Source: JARRRD01 sp046706685 (GTDB lineage: Bacteria; Nitrospirota; Thermodesulfovibrionia; Thermodesulfovibrionales; UBA6898). From it: a stretch of DNA of 18,535 nt. Below are positions 7,120 through 13,910 of this stretch, piece after piece. The DNA is taken from NCBI GenBank assembly GCA_046706685.1, contig JBJKPE010000210.1, positions 1 through 18,535 on the forward strand. The letters are read 5' to 3'. The notes below the pieces were generated by a model that ran no database searches, had not been told where the DNA came from, and saw only the letters and a list, made by a program, of their open reading frames with translations. A program made the translations under genes and the position numbers. The first letter of the stretch is position 1, and each line of letters begins with the position of its first letter.

Positions 7120-9238
7120 GATGACCTCTGAAGATTGCCCAATTGCCCCTATGACACATGACCGCGAAATAGAGTCTCTTGAGAAAGCCCTTCGGTTGGC
7201 GGAAAAGGCGGGTGATACCGCCCGAACCGCCGGGAGCTGTCATCAGATCGGCCTGGTCCACCAGAAAAAGGGCGACTACGACCGGGCTATCGAATTCCTC
7301 CGGAAGGCGCTTCTGATAGCGGAAAATGCCGGCGATACCGCCGGGGTCGCCAGCCACTGTTATCAGATCGGGGTCGTCTACCAAAAAAGGAGCGACTTCG
7401 AAAGGGCCTTCGATTATCACCGTCAGGCCCTTGAGATAAACGAGAAGGCGGGCGACCGGCCCGGTATCGCCAGAAGTTACAACCAGATTGGCATCATATA
7501 CCAGAAGAGGGGAGATTATGACACCGCCCTGGATTTCCATCAGCGGTCTCTCAAGATCGCTGAAGAAATCGACGATAAGGCCCTCATATCCGTCAGCTAC
7601 CAGAACATAGGTATCATCCATCAGAAAAGGGGAGACTACGACGGGGCGCTCAAGCTTTCTCACATGGCCCTTGATCTTAAGGAGCAGACCGAGGACTTTT
7701 ACGGAATTCTGAGGGTCTACGGCCAGATCGGACTGATCCATAAGCTGAAAGGCGACTACGACAAAGCCCTCGAGTTCTCGCACAAGGCACTCGAGACCGC
7801 TGAAAGTATCGGGGATACAGCCGGGATCTCAAAAAGTTATAATCAGCTCGGCATTGTACATCAGGACAGGGGCGACTATGACAGGGCACTTGAGTTCTCC
7901 CACAAGGCACTCGGCATAGCTGAAACTATAGGGGACGTCGCCGAGATTTCCAGAAGTTACCATCAGATCGGGGTCGTCCACCAGAAAAGGGGCGATTACG
8001 ACGGGGCATTCGAATTTTTTCAGAAGGCACTGGATATCGCTGAAGATATAGGAGACGTAGCGGAGGTTTCAAGAAACTACCACCAGATCGGTATCGTCCA
8101 CCAAAAGAGAGGGGACTATGACACTGCCTTCGATTTTCATCAGAAGGCACTCGAAATCAGCAAGAAAATAGGGGATCTGGCCGGCGTCTCGCGGAGCTAT
8201 AACCAGATCGGCATTGTACATCAGAACAGGGGCGACTATGACTGGGCACTCGATTTCTTCCAGCAGTGCTGCGAGATAGCCGAAAAGATCGGGGACATTG
8301 CAATGATCTCCGTGAGCTACCAGAATATCGGGATCGTTCATCAAAAGAAGGGTGACTATGACAAGGCCCTTGAGCTCTCTCACAAGGCCCTCGAGATCAA
8401 GGAACGCACCGAGGACTTTTACGGAATTCTGAGAATCTACGGCCAGATAGGGCTCCTCCACCAACTGAAGGGCGATTATGGCGAGGCGCTCCAGTTCTCT
8501 CACAGGGCCCTTGAGATCGCTGAGACTATCGGCGACCTTCCCGGGGTCGCCAAGAGCTATAACCAGATAGGGATCATTCACAGAAACCGGGGTGATCAGG
8601 ACAAAGCGCTTGATTTTTCCCGCAAGGCCCTCGGCATCGCTGAAAAGATAGGCGACATCGCTGAAGTATCTATGAGCTACCACCAGATAGGGATTGCCCA
8701 CCAGAACAGGGGAGACAACGACCTGGCCCTCGAATATTACCAGAAGGCCATGGGCATAGCTGAAAAGATAGGCGACATCGCCGGCGTCTCAAAAAGCTGC
8801 CACCAGATCGGGATCGTCCACCAGAACAGGGGAGACAACGACCTGGCCCTCGAATATTACCAGAAGGCCATGGGCATAGCTGAGAAGATAGGCGACATCG
8901 CCGGTGTCTCAAAGAGCTGCCACCAGATCGGGACCGTCTATCAACTGAGGGGAGACAACGACCTGGCGCTGGAACATTATCAGAAGGCCATGGAAATCGC
9001 CAAGAAGGTCGGGGACATCGCCGGTTTGGCAAGCAGTATAGGCATGATCGGAAAAACAATGCAGATGAAAAAGAATTACGTCGATGCCTTCATCGACTAC
9101 CTCATCGCCCTCGACATCTTCGAGAAACTCGGTTCGCCGGATGTAAACGTAGTCAACGGGTTCATCACGGAACTGACGAAGGAGATGGGAGAGGAAGACT
9201 TCAACAAGCTCCTGGAAGAATTCAGAAAACAGGCCTGA
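7118..9238 (+). CDS. Large tetratricopeptide-repeat protein (16 tandem 40-residue units)
   Basis: A 706-residue protein without signal peptide or membrane segment, so probably a cytoplasmic scaffold. After 17 leader residues there are sixteen contiguous 40-residue units (residues 18-657) of the form ALExxEKIGDxAGVSxSYxQIGIVHQxRGDYDxA, then a 49-residue helical cap (658-706). The 40-residue period and pattern match the kinesin-light-chain/LGN-like TPR class rather than the 34-residue type. Such arrays form a superhelix that binds peptides or partner proteins. No catalytic domain is attached and no partner gene adjoins, so its target is unknown. ATG 7118 and ATG 7121 are both usable, and GAGG at 7110-7113 fits either. 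A hairpin overlaps the start. Units 14 and 15 are almost identical in DNA. Confidence 0.9.
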   Translation: MMTSEDCPIAPMTHDREIESLEKALRLAEKAGDTARTAGSCHQIGLVHQKKGDYDRAIEFLRKALLIAENAGDTAGVASHCYQIGVVYQKRSDFERAFDYHRQALEINEKAGDRPGIARSYNQIGIIYQKRGDYDTALDFHQRSLKIAEEIDDKALISVSYQNIGIIHQKRGDYDGALKLSHMALDLKEQTEDFYGILRVYGQIGLIHKLKGDYDKALEFSHKALETAESIGDTAGISKSYNQLGIVHQDRGDYDRALEFSHKALGIAETIGDVAEISRSYHQIGVVHQKRGDYDGAFEFFQKALDIAEDIGDVAEVSRNYHQIGIVHQKRGDYDTAFDFHQKALEISKKIGDLAGVSRSYNQIGIVHQNRGDYDWALDFFQQCCEIAEKIGDIAMISVSYQNIGIVHQKKGDYDKALELSHKALEIKERTEDFYGILRIYGQIGLLHQLKGDYGEALQFSHRALEIAETIGDLPGVAKSYNQIGIIHRNRGDQDKALDFSRKALGIAEKIGDIAEVSMSYHQIGIAHQNRGDNDLALEYYQKAMGIAEKIGDIAGVSKSCHQIGIVHQNRGDNDLALEYYQKAMGIAEKIGDIAGVSKSCHQIGTVYQLRGDNDLALEHYQKAMEIAKKVGDIAGLASSIGMIGKTMQMKKNYVDAFIDYLIALDIFEKLGSPDVNVVNGFITELTKEMGEEDFNKLLEEFRKQA
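7169..9088 (+). repeat. Tandem 120-bp DNA repeat array encoding the TPR units
   Basis: Sixteen in-frame 120-bp units without spacing changes. Similarity is higher-order: units 4-6 resemble units 10-12 at a 720-bp offset, for example GAGGACTTTTACGGAATTCT at 7691 and again at 8411. Stretches 8701-8820 and 8821-8940 differ by only five substitutions by eye, so the most recent expansion is near the 3' end. Confidence 0.9.
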
Positions 9239-9266
9239 GAAAAAAACCTGATCCGCTTTGCAAGAC

Positions 9267-9297
9267 CGGGGGTATTTCCACCCAGGAACTACCCCCG
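9267..9297. terminator. Hairpin between convergent genes, probable shared terminator
   Basis: CGGGGGTA (9267-9274) and TACCCCCG (9290-9297) form an exact 8-bp GC-rich stem with a 15-nt loop. It lies 28 bp after the TPR stop and 11 bp before the end of the minus-strand gene. TTTACTT follows on the plus side. The minus-side T-tract is poor, so it is a better terminator for the TPR gene. Confidence 0.55.
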
Positions 9298-9308
9298 TTT
9301 ACTTCCTG

Positions 9309-9602
9309 TTACATGCCTATGTGAAGCGGATCCCATACGTCTTTCATCTTGTCCTTAAGTTTGGCCACTCTTGTACTTATTTCCTTTTCATCTGGCTTCC
9401 ACTCGGTAGGACACTCTCTCTGAAGCTTTTCTATCCTTTCGCTCAGCTCCTCGATAATCATGTGAATTTCATTGATCTGTGGCGCAAACTTCTCTTTTTC
9501 TCCCGTGGACTTTTTGTCCAGCTGCCTGACTACATCATACATCTTCGCCTTCCATCCGGTCAGTTCAGTTACAACGTTGCCGCAATAGTCTTTGACGTCC
9601 AT
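9309..9602 (-). CDS. Small charged helical protein of unknown function
   Basis: A 97-residue product starting MDVKDYCGNV. It is rich in Lys and Glu with heptad-like hydrophobic spacing (about 20-45 and 40-90), so one or two helices or a short coiled coil are likely. It has two cysteines (Cys7 and one in the RECPTEW segment) and no signal or membrane segment. The Shine-Dalgarno is strong: GGAGGAGGAG lies just upstream of the ATG on the minus strand. That and the consistent frame support a real gene. I do not recognise a named family. It converges with the TPR gene and lies 194 bp downstream of the aminopeptidase stop on the same strand, with a structured stretch between that may be its own leader. 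Confidence 0.75.
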   Translation of the reverse strand: MDVKDYCGNVVTELTGWKAKMYDVVRQLDKKSTGEKEKFAPQINEIHMIIEELSERIEKLQRECPTEWKPDEKEISTRVAKLKDKMKDVWDPLHIGM

Positions 9603-9643
9603 GATGTCTCCTCCTCCTTTTTTCCAGATTCAGTTCATTGCCC

Positions 9644-9691
9644 GCCGGGGAAAATCCGGTCTTTAATACGTTCCGGTTTGTCTTTCCCGGC
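9644..9691 (-). promoter_or_regulatory. Hairpin in the leader of the small helical gene
   Basis: On the minus strand GCCGGGAAA (9691-9683) can pair with TTTTCCCCGGC (9654-9644), giving about 9 bp with one bulged C. Two CCGG words inside the loop can also pair. It lies 42 nt before the ATG at 9602. It could be a leader structure or the remnant of a terminator or repeat. It matches no riboswitch class I know. Confidence 0.3.
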
Positions 9692-9730
9692 AAGTCGAGT
9701 GGCGGCCGATAGCAAGAGCTAACAAACAGG

Positions 9731-9779
9731 CCTTGATTAATACTTATCACCTAAAGGGATGCCCGTCAAGGGGTTTTTT
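9731..9779 (+). terminator. Terminator-like stem with T6 on the plus strand
   Basis: CCTTGA (9731-9736) and TCAAGG (9766-9771) are exact inverted repeats, followed by GG and six Ts (9774-9779). A small GGG/CCC hairpin fits in the loop. No plus-strand gene precedes it closely, so either it serves an unannotated short transcript or the T-run is coincidental. Read on the minus strand, the same stem follows the aminopeptidase stop by 26 nt but has a weak T-tract. Confidence 0.25.
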
Positions 9780-9796
9780 CGGAAGTGGAGACGGTT

Positions 9797-12454
9797 CTAT
9801 TTCAGCGCCAGATATGCCCTGGCCTGGCCATATACTGCCGGACTCTCCTTTACGGAGACAACATGCAGGATACGCTCCAGGGCGGCTGTCACTTTTTCCC
9901 GCAGCAGAGGCTTCATCTTCCGTACGTGCTGAAATGTGTTGAGGAGACGGCCTGCGGTAGTCGCATTGAAGGGGGCAAGCTCCATGACCGTACCGGCGAC
10001 CCACTCGATCCCGCGGTCGGTCCAGACCATCTTGTTGTTTGTCGCCATGGGAAGGAAGAGAGCCCTCGACCACGTCGGCTGGGTGATGTCAAAGCCCGGC
10101 CGCCTTTTTTCGGCTTCTATCATGTCGAAGACGTCCTCACGCGTCCCGCTTGCAACAACCCTCAGGTAATTGGCGTAGCCGCTGAGATGTTCATGCCAGG
10201 CGCTGTATGCCTCTTCCAGGACATCACGCCTCCAGGGAGCGCAGCTTCTGTTCATCAGTGAAAGGGCGGCAACCCTGTCAGTCGACGTTGTGGCGGCACG
10301 ATAATGATCCAGCACCAGCCGGTGGCTCTCTTCTGAATCATCGATCGCTATAAGTTCCAGCAATACGTTCTTCAGCATACGGTCCCCGATCCCCTCACCC
10401 GGCGATGATCCTTTCCCGTAAGTGTCGATCTGCAGGAACTGCTCGACAAGACGCTCACGGAACCTGCGGTTCACGGCGAGAACCAGCTTTTCCCTGGCCG
10501 GGACGAGTTCCTGATACCATGTCACATACTCCCGGTCCATGGGCTGCTCCTCGATACGGAGAAAATAGGCCCTGAGAGGCGCGGGTACAGCCCTGTCCGA
10601 CAGAATTTCCCCGTAGAGGTCGAGCCAGTGTCCGCCCACCTCCCCTTCCGGATCTTTCAGTAGCCTGATGCGCTCGTAGTCTGTTATCTGGCGTACGGCA
10701 TCCACCCGGTTGCAGGCGTTCGGATCAAGCCTGGCCTGCAGCGCCAGGACATCCGGCCCGGCGTTTTCATGGCGGAAGGTCCCGTAAAAAGAGCAGTCGC
10801 GGTTCACAGAGGCGAAGGCGGGAGGGGCATCGATATTTTCAAAGACGAGTTCAGCGTCTTCTTCCGTGAACTGGAAAACCTGGCTGGTCCCCGCTATATC
10901 CCGCCCCGAGGCGTCCACCAGCGCAAGTTCCAGAGGTATATGGAAGGGTGCCTGCCCCGGCCCGGCCTCCTGCCGAAACCTTATTCGATACCGTCTTGCC
11001 AGACTGTCATATTCGCTCCGCGCAGTCACCTTCGGATATCCGATCCTGTATAGCCAGCCCGTCTTGAACGTATCAAGGGATATCCCTGAAACCTCCTCAA
11101 AACAGGCAAAGAACTGGTCGGTATCCGCATTCCCGTTCCGGTAACGGGTGAAATACAGTGTCTTCCCGGCACGGAACTTCTCCCGCCCGAGGACGAGCCG
11201 GAGCATCCTGATGACCTCCGCCGCCTTGACATAAGTGACTCCATCGATCAGCTCATCGGGATCGTTGAAGCCCTCCCGGACGATGCGCCCCGCATGGCCC
11301 GCGTCTTCTATCGCGAGCGGCCCGAGCAGGGGGTTGCGTATACCATCCAGCTGGTTGAGCCTGATGAAGGAGGGATCGAAGACGTCGGCCATGAACTGCC
11401 TTTCCACATCTACTGTGTACGCTTCGTTCAGCCACACGTCAAAGGGGGTATCCATCGTCGTTTCGCTGCCGCACTGGTTGTGTTCGAATTCGTGGACGAT
11501 CACGGCATGTGCATACAGAAGCCCGAAGTCAAGTGTATGCTCCGTAACAAGGGCCGCATCGGTCACAATTGTGGTATTGCCGACATTCTCCATCCCGCCG
11601 AAATTCGACTTGTTCATGCAGATGGTCCGGTAGGTATCGCCCGTATACTCGTAGTCCTGCGTCTTCGCTATCCAGAGGACCGACTCCTTCAGTATCTCCA
11701 TAGGGATTCGGACATGCTCCGCGTCGCCGCGCGGGACGAGGTATTCCAGTTTTACCATCCGGCCCGACTCGTAAGTGATCTTATCGGAGAGCACATCCCA
11801 TGTGCCTGCACAGACCAGAAAGAGATACGGTGCCATGGGCACGGGGTTTTCGAAGGTTATGACCTGCCTGCCGGTCACGCCCTCCTTTGGCACCGGTCTG
11901 CCCTCGGGGTTCCGGTCCCTGCTTATGTTGCCGTTGCTTATAAGGTGAGTATACGCCGCGTCAGCCTCGATCGTCGTCGTCATCGTGCATTTTGCCCTGC
12001 AGTCATCGAAGATCGGCATGATCCTCTGAAATCCCCACTGCTGGCATTGGGACACATACTGCTGGGGGGCACCCGGGGGCGTAGCGTCCTTGTATATTCC
12101 CTCAAGGATGTGGTCCGACGGAAAGCAGCGGGTCAGGGTCCTCACGCAGAACCGGTCCCCGGCTTCCACGGTCTTCGGCAGAGCCGCGATGAGTTTGTTG
12201 TCCTCCCTCCGGTATTCGTAAGTCAGAGGTTCGCCTTCGTCGCCGGGGTTCTCACACCACTCGACCTTAATGACCTCCAGGCCGTTGGCGTCCAGCGCGA
12301 TATCGCGGAGGGGGGTCCGGGCGGTCATTTCGAGGCAGTTGGATGCATCCACGTGCCCCTCCTCAAAACTCAGATAGATCGTGAGATGATGGAGCGTCAC
12401 CGGCAGCTCTCCAAAGTCTTCACGCTGATATTTGTAGCGGCGTTCGGCGATCAC
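9797..12454 (-). CDS. pepN: M1 family zinc aminopeptidase, PepN-type
   Basis: 885 residues from the chosen GTG, close to the 870 of E. coli PepN; removes N-terminal amino acids from peptides in the cytoplasm. The exopeptidase motif GGMEN is at 286-290. The zinc site is HEFEH (321-325) followed 18 residues later by Glu344 in WLNEAYTV. The transition-state Tyr408 lies in TYVKAAEVIRML, as in PepN. The C-terminal half fits the PepN beta-sandwich plus helical region. The segment between the zinc ligands (NQCGSETTMDTPFDV) differs from the E. coli type. Start: GTG at 12454-12452 overlaps the GDH stop (GTGA), has GAGGGG 6 nt upstream, and gives an N-terminus aligning with PepN. The frame is open upstream to an ATG at 12544, but those 30 residues lie inside gdh and look non-native. 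Confidence 0.9.
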   Translation of the reverse strand: MIAERRYKYQREDFGELPVTLHHLTIYLSFEEGHVDASNCLEMTARTPLRDIALDANGLEVIKVEWCENPGDEGEPLTYEYRREDNKLIAALPKTVEAGDRFCVRTLTRCFPSDHILEGIYKDATPPGAPQQYVSQCQQWGFQRIMPIFDDCRAKCTMTTTIEADAAYTHLISNGNISRDRNPEGRPVPKEGVTGRQVITFENPVPMAPYLFLVCAGTWDVLSDKITYESGRMVKLEYLVPRGDAEHVRIPMEILKESVLWIAKTQDYEYTGDTYRTICMNKSNFGGMENVGNTTIVTDAALVTEHTLDFGLLYAHAVIVHEFEHNQCGSETTMDTPFDVWLNEAYTVDVERQFMADVFDPSFIRLNQLDGIRNPLLGPLAIEDAGHAGRIVREGFNDPDELIDGVTYVKAAEVIRMLRLVLGREKFRAGKTLYFTRYRNGNADTDQFFACFEEVSGISLDTFKTGWLYRIGYPKVTARSEYDSLARRYRIRFRQEAGPGQAPFHIPLELALVDASGRDIAGTSQVFQFTEEDAELVFENIDAPPAFASVNRDCSFYGTFRHENAGPDVLALQARLDPNACNRVDAVRQITDYERIRLLKDPEGEVGGHWLDLYGEILSDRAVPAPLRAYFLRIEEQPMDREYVTWYQELVPAREKLVLAVNRRFRERLVEQFLQIDTYGKGSSPGEGIGDRMLKNVLLELIAIDDSEESHRLVLDHYRAATTSTDRVAALSLMNRSCAPWRRDVLEEAYSAWHEHLSGYANYLRVVASGTREDVFDMIEAEKRRPGFDITQPTWSRALFLPMATNNKMVWTDRGIEWVAGTVMELAPFNATTAGRLLNTFQHVRKMKPLLREKVTAALERILHVVSVKESPAVYGQARAYLALK

Positions 12455-13722
12455 AGGTTGCCCCTCAGTCTCTCCGCGTGCAGGACCCTCTTGACCCCCA
12501 GCTGGTATGCGGCCCTCCTCATTCTGCATCTCTCGCTGTGACACAGGGAATGGACATCATTGAAGGCAGTTATCATTATGTGGTTCAGTTTACGAAGAAC
12601 CTTTTCTTCTTCCCAATAATCATTGTTCAGATTCTGGCTCCATTCGAAATAACTCACCACGACCCCGCCGGCGTTGGCCAGTATGTCCGGTATCAGCATC
12701 ACCTGCCTGTCAAAAAAAATCTCGTCGGCGTCCGTCGTTGTCGGCGCGTTGGCCAGTTCGAGAATGATCCTTGCCCTGACGCGACCGGCATTCCCCTTAT
12801 GCAGTTGCTCCGAAAGCGCGGCCGGTATGAGGATATCGCAGTCGCATTCAAGCAGTTCGGCATACGAGATATCGCTGCTCCCCCCGAAGCCTGCAACCGA
12901 GTCCGTCTTCTTCTTATGTTCGCTCAGGCGGTGTATATCAAGCCCTCCGCGGTTAAGGACACCCCCCTTCGAGTCGCTCACAGCTATCACCTTATAGCCT
13001 TTCTCATAGAGTATCCGGGCGGCGTTTTCTCCGACGTTGCCGTATCCCTGCACGGCAACGGTCACCTCGGATTTGTCCATGCCTACCCTCTTCATCGCCT
13101 CTTCCAGGACGTATATCCCTCCCAGGGAAGTGGAATAGCTTCTCACCCTGCTTCCGGCCATTTCGATCGGCTTGCCGGTAACGACCGCAGGGACATGCAT
13201 CCCCTTTATGCGTTCATACTCATCGAGTATCCAGACCATTATCTGCTCGTCAGTATAAACATCGGGAGCCGGGATGTCCTTGTAGGGGCCTATATAGTCG
13301 GCGATGGCCCTGATATATCCCCTGGTAACCTGTTCGAGTTCGTTCCTGCTGAGTTCCTTGGGGTTTACGACAACCCCTCCCTTGGAGCCCCCGAACGGTA
13401 TATTTACCACTGCACATTTAAGCACCATCAGGAAGGAAAGGTCCCTTACATGATCTATCGTCAGCTCCGGGTGGAACCTGATACCTCCCTTTCCCGGTCC
13501 TCTCGCATCGTTGTACTGTATCCTGTGCCCCACGAACATCCTTATGCTGCCGGAGTCCATCCGGGCCGGGAAATGCACCGTAAACGACCGCCTCGGCATG
13601 TCAAGAAGGTCCAGTTCTTCAGCTGTAAGCGCCAGGTCCGAATATATCTCCCCCAGTTCGCTCAGGCAAAGCCGACAGAGATTCCTGTCATCCGAATGTA
13701 TTCTCTCAATAGCCCTGTTCAC
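12451..13722 (-). CDS. gdhA: Glutamate dehydrogenase (Glu/Leu/Phe/Val dehydrogenase family)
   Basis: 423 residues from the GTG at 13722, the usual length of hexameric GDH. It interconverts glutamate with 2-oxoglutarate and ammonia using NAD(P). The substrate and catalytic region shows GPGKGGIRFHPE with Lys78, LKCAVVNIPFGGSKGG with Lys102 and catalytic Lys114, and APDVYTDEQIM with Asp154. The nucleotide-binding loop GYGNVG is at 226-231. Cofactor preference cannot be decided from what I see. Start: GTG 13722 has an excellent AGGGAGGT 7 nt upstream, while ATG 13761 would add 13 residues with only a poor site. It is first in a two-gene operon with the aminopeptidase, suggesting amino acid catabolism. 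It is divergent from the ABC transporter, with 188 bp between the starts. Confidence 0.93.
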   Translation of the reverse strand: MNRAIERIHSDDRNLCRLCLSELGEIYSDLALTAEELDLLDMPRRSFTVHFPARMDSGSIRMFVGHRIQYNDARGPGKGGIRFHPELTIDHVRDLSFLMVLKCAVVNIPFGGSKGGVVVNPKELSRNELEQVTRGYIRAIADYIGPYKDIPAPDVYTDEQIMVWILDEYERIKGMHVPAVVTGKPIEMAGSRVRSYSTSLGGIYVLEEAMKRVGMDKSEVTVAVQGYGNVGENAARILYEKGYKVIAVSDSKGGVLNRGGLDIHRLSEHKKKTDSVAGFGGSSDISYAELLECDCDILIPAALSEQLHKGNAGRVRARIILELANAPTTTDADEIFFDRQVMLIPDILANAGGVVVSYFEWSQNLNNDYWEEEKVLRKLNHIMITAFNDVHSLCHSERCRMRRAAYQLGVKRVLHAERLRGNL

Positions 13723-13840
13723 GCCTAAACCTCCCTCACTGATGCAGTTATTGTAATGCATTTACGTTCTTTTTCTTAAATTACAGACGCGCAAACAGCG
13801 CAAGAAAAGCGAGCATGGCCTTCCCGAACACAAATTACGG

Positions 13841-13870
13841 TTAACCTGCTCTTCCTATTCAGTATATAAT
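13841..13870 (+). promoter_or_regulatory. Sigma70-type promoter for the ABC transporter operon
   Basis: TTAACC (13841-13846) and a perfect TATAAT (13865-13870) are separated by 18 bp, in the gap between divergent genes. Initiation a few bases downstream would leave a 5' leader of roughly 30-35 nt before the ATG at 13911. The leader is AT-rich with no clear Shine-Dalgarno. Confidence 0.5.
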
Positions 13871-13910
13871 GAAAAGACTGAAAATAATTAATATTCTTGC
13901 TCATTAATAT

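Noticed and set aside
7016..8701. Minus-strand open frames across the TPR array
   Set aside because: They mirror the 120-bp repeat and produce artificial repetitive proteins.
11294..12541. Long plus-strand open frame opposite the aminopeptidase
   Set aside because: It is a shadow of the high-GC third positions on the coding strand and has no recognisable domain.
9797..12544. Longer M1 aminopeptidase beginning at the ATG at 12544
   Set aside because: The extra 30 residues lie inside gdh in another frame, are low in structure-like sequence and do not align with PepN. GTG 12454 has a good ribosome site and a GTGA overlap.
12478..13728. Long plus-strand open frame opposite gdh
   Set aside because: It is antisense to a gene with full GDH motifs, and its translation has no family features.
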